Under the pieces are notes generated by a model. That model did not search any database. It was not told the DNA's origin and worked only from the letters and a program-made list of their open reading frames with translations. A stretch of 64,000 bases of DNA. Source: an endosymbiont of Galathealinum brachiosum. Lineage in GTDB: Bacteria > Pseudomonadota > Gammaproteobacteria > SZUA-229. The position numbers and the translations under genes were made by a program. Positions 24,881 to 33,104 of the stretch are shown here, piece by piece. The first letter of the stretch is position 1. The number at the start of each line of letters is the position of its first letter. Location: the NCBI GenBank assembly GCA_003349885.1, contig QFXC01000002.1:191850-255849 (forward strand), in the 5' to 3' direction.

Positions 24881-25288
24881 TCAACTCATAATACGCGGCC
24901 AGCGATCATGCACCGCATCTTCCATTATCGGCGTGATAGTCACCACATAAATTCGTCTCTCATTTCCATTATGTGCGATCAAGCCCTGTATCCATTGCCC
25001 TTTGGGTAACTCAAACCAGTGACTATTCGATTCCATGTCTTTTTCCATAAACCGGGAGACGATTATTTTCACGGGTTTAGGGAACCACTTATCCCATACA
25101 CCCTGTTTAATCGAATCATGGCGTGCCCAGCCCCCCATGGGTAATTGCCCCAGTTGTTGCTTACGCCGCCCCCAGGGTAAATAATCAATTCCGGCATTTT
25201 TTAAACGCACAGGTAAATACGCCTGCGGATTAGGAAAATAAACCCGCTTTTTTTCACCCTGATAAATATATTCAACACCACCACACAT
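24881..25288 (-). CDS. short SRAP/YedK-family protein
   Basis: The 135-residue protein begins MCGGVEY, with the invariant Cys2 of SRAP (HMCES/YedK) proteins that crosslink to abasic sites in single-stranded DNA. The late motif HDRWPRIM matches the family's conserved HDRMP. At 135 residues it is far shorter than YedK (about 220), so the middle is reduced. It lies at the end of an SOS block with a Y-family polymerase and LexA on the same strand. Confidence 0.75.
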   Translation of the reverse strand: MCGGVEYIYQGEKKRVYFPNPQAYLPVRLKNAGIDYLPWGRRKQQLGQLPMGGWARHDSIKQGVWDKWFPKPVKIIVSRFMEKDMESNSHWFELPKGQWIQGLIAHNGNERRIYVVTITPIMEDAVHDRWPRIMS

Positions 25289-25365
25289 AATTTACATCTT
25301 AAATTTTATATTTATTACTTACTAAACAAGAGTATCTTTCAGATTAATTAACTGATAAAAGTCCC

Positions 25366-25549
25366 CCCTGCTATGGTCCATCTCCCTCGGGGATGGACCT
25401 CGCTTTTTGAGCTCCGTCCCCTGTTATGGTGCCATCAAGAGTTTTACAAAGTAGGCTAACTACACTGTCAGCTATTGGTGGTCTCAATCAGAGGACAGAG
25501 CGCCAAAAAACAGCGGTCTGTCCCCGAGGGAAACGTGTCGTAACAGCGG
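25366..25549. repeat. MITE-like palindromic element, TCTGTCCCC family, copy A
   Basis: Arms run inward from CCCTCGGGGA at 25384 and its mirror ending at 25530. Both arms contain GGAC/AGACC, a T-run and a GCTC(C/T)GTCC block. Outer sequence (CTGCTATGG and its mirror) extends the arms to about 25366 and 25549. There is no transposase frame. It lies directly downstream of the polymerase gene on the minus strand. Confidence 0.7.
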
Positions 25550-25560
25550 CATCTATTTCC

Positions 25561-26811
25561 TCATATCGACTGTCTATGTCCACTGGGCTTCCATGAAGGC
25601 GCTATCACATTCGGCATTTCTGATTTATTAATTAAGCGTCCCGGGCCGAGTGTACACTCACCATAACGGTTATTAATTTCATCCATCACGCCATCTACTT
25701 TAGCTTGTTTTTCAGTTGTTTCAGGCTCATAAAACAAATCCATCTGAGCATTTTCCTGCTGCGGATTTAATGCGGTTATCTGTACCTGATATACCGGTTG
25801 GTTACTCCAGTATTCATTAAGCACAAACTGACACAGACGAATAAGCAACTGGGTATCACTTGTTAAATAAGGTGATTTCACTTTTCGGCCTACCCAGTTA
25901 TTACTGGCATGTAAACCAATAAAAAACTCTGATGCTTGCAAATGATGACGCCTCAAACGAGCAGTCACCCTTACTGCCATATGAATTAAATACGTTAATA
26001 ATATATCTTTATTGACTGTATTGGGTGGTAATACCTTGCCATGTCCGATTGATTTAGGATCAGCGACATCCGGATGTAATGGCTCCGGGTCTTCTCCCTG
26101 TGCCATGTACCAGATACGCCGCCCCGGGTTACCAAAACGCTGCGCTAGTTCACCTATTGGTAAGTGCTGCATGTCACCACAAACGAATACACCTCGTTCA
26201 GCCAGAAAACGGCCAACGCCTCTGGCAACACCACACAATTCTGTCACCGCTACATCTGCCAACTGCTGACGCGCTTCCCAGGGTGGAATAACAGTAAAAC
26301 CATCTGGTTTATTTAATTTGGCTGCATATTTTGCTGTGGTTTTATCTCCACTGATGCCAATAGAACAGAGCAGGCCCGAGGCTTCATATACAGCCTGTTT
26401 TAATAAATACCCGATACGTCCGGGTGAACCGTGTAGTTTCTGACAGCAAGTCATATCAATAAAAGCTTCATCAACGGAAAATATTTCCATATCAGGACAG
26501 ATACGACTAATTGCCTGCATAATTTTCCCCGATGTCTGTGCGTAAACATGGGGACGAGATGGTCGTTGAATTAAATCGGCATATAACTTACGCCCCTCTT
26601 TCAGACGCATACCGGTTTTAATACCGTATGCTCTTGCTTCATATGAACAGGTAATAATACATGTTCCTTTATTACCATTAGTAACGGCAACAGGACGTCC
26701 GCGTAATTCAGGAAAATCACGTGCTTCAACTGCAGCAAAAAAACAGTTCATATCAATAAGCGCAATGGCTCGTTGCCAGTGAATAGGACAAACTTTGTTA
26801 AAGTCCTGCAT
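25561..26811 (-). CDS. Y-family DNA polymerase (DinB/UmuC-like)
   Basis: The 416-residue translesion polymerase has the palm motifs IALIDMNCFFAAVEAR (first catalytic Asp) and IFSVDEAFIDMT (Asp-Glu pair at about 110-120). Also present are the nucleotide-binding YEARAYGIKTGMRL and the thumb helices with CGVARGVGRFLAERGV. A little-finger domain follows from about 270 to 380. It copies past damaged bases. Whether it is DinB or a UmuC relative is undecided. It is flanked on both sides by copies of the same palindromic element. Confidence 0.88.
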   Translation of the reverse strand: MQDFNKVCPIHWQRAIALIDMNCFFAAVEARDFPELRGRPVAVTNGNKGTCIITCSYEARAYGIKTGMRLKEGRKLYADLIQRPSRPHVYAQTSGKIMQAISRICPDMEIFSVDEAFIDMTCCQKLHGSPGRIGYLLKQAVYEASGLLCSIGISGDKTTAKYAAKLNKPDGFTVIPPWEARQQLADVAVTELCGVARGVGRFLAERGVFVCGDMQHLPIGELAQRFGNPGRRIWYMAQGEDPEPLHPDVADPKSIGHGKVLPPNTVNKDILLTYLIHMAVRVTARLRRHHLQASEFFIGLHASNNWVGRKVKSPYLTSDTQLLIRLCQFVLNEYWSNQPVYQVQITALNPQQENAQMDLFYEPETTEKQAKVDGVMDEINNRYGECTLGPGRLINKSEMPNVIAPSWKPSGHRQSI

Positions 26812-26845
26812 GATAAAACCTTTAACGGTATTAAGTGATTATGCA

Positions 26846-27013
26846 TACGCTTGTCATATTCGGGGAAAGGTCGCTGTTTTTTTGCGCCCTGCCCCCTGTT
26901 ATGATTCCACAGACACGATTCGGAGTCAGTTCTCTACACTGTTAGCTTGATCGGAATTACCACAGGGGACAGAGCTTAAAAAGCAAGGTCTGTCCCCGAG
27001 TATGACAAGCGTA
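26846..27013. repeat. MITE-like palindromic element, TCTGTCCCC family, copy B
   Basis: The 168-bp element has terminal inverted repeats TACGCTTGTCATA(T/C)TCGGGGA plus an inner inverted block with TCTGTCCCC and its mirror. The inner arms match those of copy A. It fills the gap between LexA and the polymerase gene. There is no coding frame. Confidence 0.75.
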
Positions 27014-27033
27014 CGTGATGAAATATTTTTAAA

Positions 27034-27630
27034 TTAATAAGTACGAAGTGTCCCTACTAACACACCCTGTATTTGCACTCTATCTGCCGGATAAGTCATT
27101 GGCTCCATACTTGAGTTTGCAGGAATCAGTTTAATACGCCCATGTGATAACGGACGATAAATTTTTAAGGTCACTTCATAATTATCAATCAATGCCACTA
27201 TGACCGAATTCTTAGAGGCCGTACTGCACGATTCAATCACAACCGTATCACCATCCAGAATACCCAGTTCAACCATCGACTCACCATCGACTTTAAGCGC
27301 ATAACGGTTATCACCACCAAACATCTGATTTAGATTGATACCATCATGACCCGCTATTGCTTCAATTGGCTGACCCGCCGCTATTCGCCCTAACAGAGGA
27401 ATCGACATGCCCTGCTCCATTTCATCATTCGGCAGACGCAGACCTCGATGAGAACCTTCTTCATTAAGCAGATAACCCATTTCCAATAACGCTTTCACAT
27501 AACGGTGTGCCGTGCCCTGAGACTGTATACCGATGCCTTCGGCTATTTCAGGGTATGTTGGGGCATGGCCATTTCTCAAAATATAAGCCTGTATAAAATC
27601 AAGGGTGCGCTGTTGGCTATGGGTAAGCAT
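27034..27630 (-). CDS. lexA: LexA repressor
   Basis: The 198-residue protein has the winged-helix DNA-binding domain (about 1-65, RNGHAPTYPEIAEGIG and SQGTAHRYVKALLEMGYL). The cleavage site is the Ala-Gly bond in RIAAGQPIEA. Catalytic residues are Ser in GESMVELGILDGD and Lys in YEVTLKIY. It represses SOS genes until RecA filaments trigger self-cleavage. The recognition helix differs from the enterobacterial type, in line with the non-canonical palindrome just upstream. Confidence 0.95.
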   Translation of the reverse strand: MLTHSQQRTLDFIQAYILRNGHAPTYPEIAEGIGIQSQGTAHRYVKALLEMGYLLNEEGSHRGLRLPNDEMEQGMSIPLLGRIAAGQPIEAIAGHDGINLNQMFGGDNRYALKVDGESMVELGILDGDTVVIESCSTASKNSVIVALIDNYEVTLKIYRPLSHGRIKLIPANSSMEPMTYPADRVQIQGVLVGTLRTY

Positions 27631-27640
27631 AATATTCTCT

Positions 27641-27675
27641 AAACATTCTCATTAGAGAAAGAATAGAGAATGTTT
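27641..27675. promoter_or_regulatory. candidate LexA operator of non-canonical sequence
   Basis: AAACATTCTC (27641-27650) and GAGAATGTTT (27666-27675) form a perfect inverted repeat with a 15-base spacer, immediately upstream of the lexA start at 27630. A second partial inverted repeat, TTCTCT/AGAGAA, overlaps it. The enterobacterial box CTGT-N8-ACAG is absent. An autoregulatory role is inferred from position. Confidence 0.55.
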
Positions 27676-27744
27676 GAAAAAATATCAAGTAATGATTTTA
27701 ACTACTTCAGAAAAGACCTTTAGCCAGAACAGCTATCGGTAAAA

Positions 27745-27780
27745 ACACCGCAATTACATAACATGCAATTACGGTGTTTT
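27745..27780 (-). terminator. terminator of the cytochrome c' operon
   Basis: On the minus strand ACACCGTAATTGC pairs with GTAATTGCGGTGT (two G-U pairs) around a 7-base loop, followed by TTTTT. It lies a few bases after the cytochrome gene stop. Confidence 0.8.
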
Positions 27781-27784
27781 TTAT

Positions 27785-28252
27785 TTACTTAGCCGGTATT
27801 GCGTCAACCCGATAACCTGCATGACAGGCAACACAGTTTTGCATCAAAACAGAAAGCTGCTTTAAACTGGTAGCCGGATCACCAAACTGCTCAGCATCCA
27901 TTGCCAGCTGATCAAACTTGGCATGCGTATCAAAACCCAGCTTTTTAAATTCCAGTGGCAACTTCTTCATCAGTGAACCGGGCACAGCTTCCTGCGCGGC
28001 TCGACCAACCACTCTAGCCGCTTTTGCAATCGCTTCAGCATCATCTTCTGTTGCCGCCTGAACAATTTTCTGCGCCGCATCAAGAAACATTCGCATTTCT
28101 GTTAAAACCAGATCTCTTTCACCCTCTTCCAGCATTAATGACTGCCTGCCATCACTTGACTCAAGTGTTTCACCAGAAATAATAAATTTATATGCCATGG
28201 CACCAACAATAAGAAGCGCCCCCAACAATAATGCCCAACATAATTTACACAT
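27785..28252 (-). CDS. cytochrome c', class II type
   Basis: The start at 28252 is preferred because GAGGAA lies 6 nt upstream (155 residues); an upstream ATG at 28264 has no site. A membrane-anchor or signal helix covers about residues 4-22 (LCWALLLGALLIVGAMAY). The rest is a four-helix bundle with the C-terminal heme site CVACHAGYR, as in class II cytochromes. These bind one heme and often nitric oxide or serve as electron carriers. It is the last gene of a minus-strand group after the FadL-like channel and DUF2892 genes. Confidence 0.85.
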   Translation of the reverse strand: MCKLCWALLLGALLIVGAMAYKFIISGETLESSDGRQSLMLEEGERDLVLTEMRMFLDAAQKIVQAATEDDAEAIAKAARVVGRAAQEAVPGSLMKKLPLEFKKLGFDTHAKFDQLAMDAEQFGDPATSLKQLSVLMQNCVACHAGYRVDAIPAK

Positions 28253-28296
28253 AATTTTCCTCATATATATTTAACAATTAAATTTCTGATAAATGC

Positions 28297-28380
28297 TTAT
28301 GCACTTATCAGATAAAAAATAATAAGCGCCGTAACAAACCAGAGAATTGAAGCGATTACTTTAAGTTTTTTCTGTAACAT
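28297..28380 (-). CDS. 27-residue membrane peptide
   Basis: The frame encodes MLQKKLKVIA followed by one hydrophobic helix (SILWFVTALIIFYLISA). CAGGATGA lies before the ATG, a good ribosome-binding site. It sits between the DUF2892 and cytochrome genes on the same strand, so it would be translated in the operon. Very short and unrecognised. Confidence 0.5.
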   Translation of the reverse strand: MLQKKLKVIASILWFVTALIIFYLISA

Positions 28381-28408
28381 GAATCATCCTGATTTATCTA
28401 AATAATTT

Positions 28409-28609
28409 TTAACAACAATTACCGTCTTTCACACCTGCTTTTTTTAAGATACTGGATAAAGGGCAAAAATTTGTTATTCCACTTTGCGCCAGATTGAGAC
28501 CAACAAAAGCGGCCAGACCAATCCAGTAAGGATGAACAAAGTGTGATAATGCAATACTAACCAGTATCATTATACCAGCAACCAGGTGTACAATTTTATC
28601 TACAGTCAT
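28409..28609 (-). CDS. DUF2892 (YgaP transmembrane domain-like) protein
   Basis: The 66-residue protein has two hydrophobic helices (about 6-24 and 28-42, VHLVAGIMILVSIALSHF and WIGLAAFVGLNLAQSGI). NFCPLSSILKKAGVKDGNCC at the end has three cysteines. This is the membrane half of YgaP-type rhodaneses, here alone. It is 17 bp downstream of the FadL-like gene on the same strand and may act in sulfur handling at the membrane. Confidence 0.88.
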   Translation of the reverse strand: MTVDKIVHLVAGIMILVSIALSHFVHPYWIGLAAFVGLNLAQSGITNFCPLSSILKKAGVKDGNCC

Positions 28610-28626
28610 ATTTTATTTCTCCAAAA

Positions 28627-29778
28627 TTACATTTTATAAGATACTTGAAAATTAATTATATTCTGTTCCAGCTCAATAACATTTCCTGATCCACTACTAG
28701 ATGTCATTTCATTATTAAATGCATGCAGATAAGAAATTGAACCTTCAACGCGTTTACCTAACTTATGAGTAGCACCAATAGACAGGTGTTTTTCTGTAAT
28801 TGCCAGCGAACCTATATTGTTATCAACATCTTCTTCACCTATAGGTGATTCACCATAATTAAACCCGGCGCGTAATGTCGTTTTTTCATTAATCTGTTTT
28901 TGTACACCCAGCGCAAAAACAACCTGATCATCCCAGCCAAAATTCATAATTCCAGGGCCTGCAGGTGTATCAAAAGCGACTTTATCTAAAACATCTGAGA
29001 AACCAATATATTTTATATCTGCCTCAATCAGCAAACCATCACCCGGTTGATAAGCTAAACCCACGCTCAATGTTTCCGGTGCATCCATTGTCATCGAATA
29101 CGAACCCGTTGTTGCGTTCCAGTCAAATGATCCCATAGACTGTTTACTAACGTAAGATGCTCCAAGCTGCATGGCATCACTTAACTTGTAAATCAGACCC
29201 AGTGAAAGACCAAAACCATAAGCCTGATTTTGAGGTAGGTGCATTTGTGAATTATCTAATGCCAGACTCTGGTAATCGATATTTAAAGCCGCACCTAATG
29301 CCAGATTGTCATTCATCTGATATGAAAAACCAGGAGCAATTTTATAGAACTGTTTGGTTGTAACCACGTTTTGATTACCTGGAGCACCTGGCATAATATC
29401 GGCAAAATCCACCCCCATACCAGACAAACCCGCCATACCCATACCGAAAGTTAACTTATCATCTATTTTTAAAGCAAAAGCACCGGATGGTATTAAGTAT
29501 AAATTTGAGTCACTATCTGTGCCATTTGCTTTGCGCGGTGGATTAAGAAAACCAAATCCCATATCAAAACGAACATCTTCAATATTTAATAACGAAAGCC
29601 CTGCAGGATTGGTTAATACGGTACCACTATCCTGAGGCGCAGCGACTACTGCCCCGGCCATACCCCACTGGGTTGCAGTAGTACCTAACATCTGGTCACC
29701 ATTAGTTGCATATACTGCAGAAGCTGAGCTAACAAGAGCTGTAAATACAGCTACTCCGGTCAAATTTTTATTCATCAT
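28627..29778 (-). CDS. FadL/TodX-family outer-membrane channel
   Basis: The start at 29778 is chosen because GAGGAT lies just upstream (383 residues); an earlier ATG is possible. There is a signal peptide (MMNKNLTGVAVFTALVSSA, cleavage near VYA), the FadL N-terminal plug pattern NGDQMLGTTATQWGMAGA...DSGTVLTNPAGLSLL, and a barrel ending IINFQVSYKM. FadL proteins take up hydrophobic compounds through the outer membrane; the substrate is unknown. It heads the group with DUF2892 and cytochrome c' and diverges from the two-component genes. Confidence 0.9.
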   Translation of the reverse strand: MMNKNLTGVAVFTALVSSASAVYATNGDQMLGTTATQWGMAGAVVAAPQDSGTVLTNPAGLSLLNIEDVRFDMGFGFLNPPRKANGTDSDSNLYLIPSGAFALKIDDKLTFGMGMAGLSGMGVDFADIMPGAPGNQNVVTTKQFYKIAPGFSYQMNDNLALGAALNIDYQSLALDNSQMHLPQNQAYGFGLSLGLIYKLSDAMQLGASYVSKQSMGSFDWNATTGSYSMTMDAPETLSVGLAYQPGDGLLIEADIKYIGFSDVLDKVAFDTPAGPGIMNFGWDDQVVFALGVQKQINEKTTLRAGFNYGESPIGEEDVDNNIGSLAITEKHLSIGATHKLGKRVEGSISYLHAFNNEMTSSSGSGNVIELEQNIINFQVSYKM

Positions 29779-30000
29779 TACTATCCTCATTTAATTATAT
29801 TTTTTGAATTACTTTATTTACCAACTTAAGTGCATAATTATTGATTGAGCTGGATTTCATGTTTTTTCTTCCGTTTTAGTATCAGGTAGTTGTATGCTAC
29901 CTTTGCTTAAAAATGCATTGTTAAAGCATGCAGAAAACATGTTTCCCTGTTATTTCTAAAACTAAATAAAATGTAACAAATTGTTACAAGAGCCCGATTA

Positions 30001-30726
30001 ATGAGTAATTCTGACGTTAAACTGGAAAAAATACTGATAGTGGATGACGATAAGGCATTACGTGACCTGCTTAAGCGTTATCTATCTGAAAATGGTTACA
30101 CAATACAGGCAGTAAAAAATGGAAGCGAAATGTTTCAACAGCTGGAGAAATCGGCACCTGACCTGATCATTCTTGATCTTATGCTACCAGGTGATGACGG
30201 CCTGACACTTGCAAAGAAAATTCGCAGTAACAAAAATATTCCCATTATTATTCTATCTGCACGGGGTGATGAAGTAGATCGCATTGTAGGGTTAGAAGTT
30301 GGCGCTGACGATTATTTATCCAAGCCTTTTAATCCCAGAGAATTACTAGCGCGTATTCGCTCTGTTTTAAGGCGCAGTAACACTGGTAAGGATAAACCAG
30401 CACCAGATACTAATGGAAAGAAATTTGATCATTACCGCATGCTCAGCCAAAGTCGGCAATTATTTCTCAATGATGAAGAAGTGATATTAACAAGCGGTGA
30501 ATTTACCTTATTAGAAGTCTTTGTTAACAACCCGAATCGATTACTAAACCGTGATTTATTACTACAGTTACTTAAAGGTTATGAACATCAGCCCTTTGAT
30601 CGTAGCATTGATGTACGCATAACACGACTGCGCAGAAAGATAGAAGCCGACCCTACAAAACCTGTTTACATACGTACAGTATGGGGTAAGGGTTACCTGT
30701 TCACACCTAACCCCGAAGAACACTAA
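30001..30726 (+). CDS. OmpR-family response regulator
   Basis: The 241-residue protein has a receiver domain (about 10-125: acidic pair DDD near 17, phosphoacceptor Asp in LIILDLMLPGDDG, Lys in DDYLSKPFNPREL). A C-terminal winged helix follows (about 145-235, SIDVRITRLRRKIEADPTKP and YIRTVWGKGYLF). It should be phosphorylated by the kinase encoded 6 bp downstream. The divergent FadL-like gene is a possible target. Confidence 0.94.
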   Translation: MSNSDVKLEKILIVDDDKALRDLLKRYLSENGYTIQAVKNGSEMFQQLEKSAPDLIILDLMLPGDDGLTLAKKIRSNKNIPIIILSARGDEVDRIVGLEVGADDYLSKPFNPRELLARIRSVLRRSNTGKDKPAPDTNGKKFDHYRMLSQSRQLFLNDEEVILTSGEFTLLEVFVNNPNRLLNRDLLLQLLKGYEHQPFDRSIDVRITRLRRKIEADPTKPVYIRTVWGKGYLFTPNPEEH

Positions 30727-30732
30727 TTTATA

Positions 30733-32049
30733 ATGTTACCAAAAACCCTGTTTGCCAGAACATTAGCAATGATTGCAACTGTCGCAGTTGCCTATTTATT
30801 ATTTGCATTTAGTATTATTGGCTATTTCATGTTAGTACCCGTGGGTAAACAATCTGCAAATGATCTTGCTGCATTAATGGTTTTCAGTGCAAATAGATGG
30901 TCAGAAATATCCATGGAAGAACGAATTGAATTTGAACACCATTTATTTGAAAAATATAAACTAAATATTGCCGGAAGCCAGCAACTAAGATCTGTAAACT
31001 TTAAACCTCTACCTTATTATTATTTTCTTGAATCTTCACTTGAGTCATTAACGGGGCAGGAAGTACATCTTAAAATTTCAAAAGATGATAACGATATTGA
31101 CTGGTACTGGGCTAATTTCAGAGTTAATAAACAGGATATACGTATAGGTTTTTCCAGCTCTCATATAAATGCTCAACCACCATTAGTTTTGATATTATTA
31201 CTTTCTGTAGGTGGTTTGGCAATATTAGTTACTGCGGCTGTAATCGTTCGTCACTTAACTACTCCTCTAGAGTGTTTATCACAAAATGCATTACGTATAG
31301 GTAGTGGTGAACAACCTGAACTGGTTCCGGAAACCGGAGCTGAAGAGATGGCAACTCTGGCAAAAAGCTTTAATAAAATGGCCGTACAGGTAAAGGAGTT
31401 ATTAAGTAATCGCACGACACTATTGGCGGGCATATCTCATGATCTACGAACCCCCCTTGCACGTATTCAACTGGCACTTGAAATGTTACCTGCGAATGCC
31501 GACCCTGTTCTGGTGGATGGTATACGAGGCGATGTAGAACAGATGAACTGTCTGATTGGACAGTTTCTTGAATTAAGCAAAACGCTTGAAAAAGGCGAGC
31601 AACAGAATATTGACATAGTCGAGACACTCGATGACCTGGTTAATTGCGCAAGACGTGGTGGCGCAGAGATACAATGGAAAATCGCTGAGCCCTGCACTCT
31701 GATAAATAACCCCATGGCGATAAGACGCATCATTGTTAATCTATTAGAAAATGCCGTACGTTATGGAGAAGAACATCCGGTTAATATTAACTATTCATTA
31801 AAAGATAACTTCGCAATTATAAAAATAAAAGATAGAGGCCCGGGTATTCCAGCGGATGAAATTGAAGCCGTATTCAGGCCTTTTTACCGACTTGAACAAT
31901 CACGGAATTTAGAAACCGGCGGTACCGGCCTCGGCCTCAGTATTGCATTGCAACTTGCTGAAATTAATAACATTAAAATAAAATTATATGGAAGAAAAAA
32001 TGGTGGTACTGTGGCAGAAATTGCCATTCCATTAAAACGCTTAATTTGA
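30733..32049 (+). CDS. EnvZ-type membrane sensor histidine kinase
   Basis: The 438-residue kinase has one helix near residues 10-35, a periplasmic domain to about 150 and a second helix (about 156-178). A HAMP domain follows, then HisKA with LLAGISHDLRTPLARIQLALEM (His near 236), and HATPase_c with LLENAVRYG, DRGPGIP and GTGLGLSIA. The HisKA sequence is of the EnvZ kind. It pairs with the OmpR-type regulator 6 bp upstream. Signal unknown. Confidence 0.93.
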   Translation: MLPKTLFARTLAMIATVAVAYLLFAFSIIGYFMLVPVGKQSANDLAALMVFSANRWSEISMEERIEFEHHLFEKYKLNIAGSQQLRSVNFKPLPYYYFLESSLESLTGQEVHLKISKDDNDIDWYWANFRVNKQDIRIGFSSSHINAQPPLVLILLLSVGGLAILVTAAVIVRHLTTPLECLSQNALRIGSGEQPELVPETGAEEMATLAKSFNKMAVQVKELLSNRTTLLAGISHDLRTPLARIQLALEMLPANADPVLVDGIRGDVEQMNCLIGQFLELSKTLEKGEQQNIDIVETLDDLVNCARRGGAEIQWKIAEPCTLINNPMAIRRIIVNLLENAVRYGEEHPVNINYSLKDNFAIIKIKDRGPGIPADEIEAVFRPFYRLEQSRNLETGGTGLGLSIALQLAEINNIKIKLYGRKNGGTVAEIAIPLKRLI

Positions 32050-32121
32050 AATTCCCCTGTCTATCGTCTATGTTTAATAATCTAGTAAAATACACCAATA
32101 ATATGATCATAAGGAAAAGAC

Positions 32122-32679
32122 ATGAGTGATGAAATCATTAAAAATCTTGGTCCACTGGCTACCCTTGCCGGCACATGGGAAGGCGATAAAGGCATTGATA
32201 TTTCCAGAATCAAAAGTAAGGAAACAGAGACAAAATATCGTGAAAGGGTTATCTTTGCCCCTCTTGGTCCAGTAAATAACGGTCCGCAGCAGTTATATGG
32301 TCTGCGTTACTCAATGACTGCCTGGCGCCTGGGAGAGGAAGACGCCTTTCATGAAGAAGTTGGTTACTGGTTATGGGATGCTGGCAACAAACAGGTTTTA
32401 CGTTGTTTTATGGTGCCGCGTGGCGTATTAATTAATGCAGGTGGCGATGCAGAAGAAAATAGCAAAAGTTTTCATCTGGAAGCTAAAGTTGGCTCTGAAA
32501 CCTATGGCATATTATCCAATAAGTATTTAGATGAAACCTATAAAACTAAAGAATATGTACTGGATGTAGAGATTCATGATGAAGGTAGTTTTAGTTATAA
32601 AGAAGATACCCGTTTATGGATTCCCATCAATGAAGCTATATTTCACCACACAGATCAAAATACCTTACAAAAAATATAA
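32122..32679 (+). CDS. nitrobindin-like heme-binding beta-barrel protein
   Basis: The 185-residue protein has the FABP-like DUF1794/THAP4 pattern: LGPLATLAGTWEGDKGIDI at the N-terminus and VGYWLWDAGNKQVLRCFMVPRG in the middle. Nitrobindins bind ferric heme and nitric oxide or act on peroxynitrite. The heme-ligand His expected near the C-terminus may be one of the His-His pair in IFHHTDQN. It follows the two-component genes by 72 bp in the same direction and ends with a hairpin. Confidence 0.8.
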   Translation: MSDEIIKNLGPLATLAGTWEGDKGIDISRIKSKETETKYRERVIFAPLGPVNNGPQQLYGLRYSMTAWRLGEEDAFHEEVGYWLWDAGNKQVLRCFMVPRGVLINAGGDAEENSKSFHLEAKVGSETYGILSNKYLDETYKTKEYVLDVEIHDEGSFSYKEDTRLWIPINEAIFHHTDQNTLQKI

Positions 32680-32692
32680 TGTACCTCGGCAT

Positions 32693-32729
32693 AATGTATC
32701 CCATACTCTTAATCGGTATGGGGTACATT
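32693..32729. terminator. hairpin after the nitrobindin-like gene
   Basis: AATGTATCCCATAC and GTATGGGGTACATT form a 14-bp stem with one T-G pair and a 9-base loop. The T-tract is poor, so termination strength is uncertain. Confidence 0.55.
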
Positions 32730-33104
32730 GAGTTCACACTTAACAACAATAGCAATGAGCAGCGGCCAATACTGCCAGGATAAACAGGATCTTATCTTTC
32801 ATGAAGATTTACTGTAATAGCAATAATTCACCTGCACAATCAAAAGACCTTCACTCATATATCAGTAATTATTAACTGCATATTACTCCAGAAGAACATA
32901 TGCTCTTGTTATTCATATAGATAACCAGAATGTATTTTCTTTTATCTGAAAAGGTAATCTATATTTCAATGCTTTAAAAAATAATTCAATGCATATACCA
33001 ACTCAGAATTAAGCTAAATATAAGGCAATCACCACCCTATACTCATATTATTAATACTGGAAATTTCCATATATTGAACTAGTCTTATTTTATATGTAGA
33101 GAGT
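32730..33104. other. non-coding region before the diguanylate cyclase gene
   Basis: 375 bp with no convincing gene. A minus-strand frame for a 20-residue hydrophobic peptide ending CYCC (32740-32802) lacks a ribosome-binding site. No repeat copy or recognised operator was seen. Confidence 0.45.

Noticed and set aside
32740..32802. 20-residue hydrophobic peptide frame ending CYCC
   Set aside because: No ribosome-binding site and too short to support.
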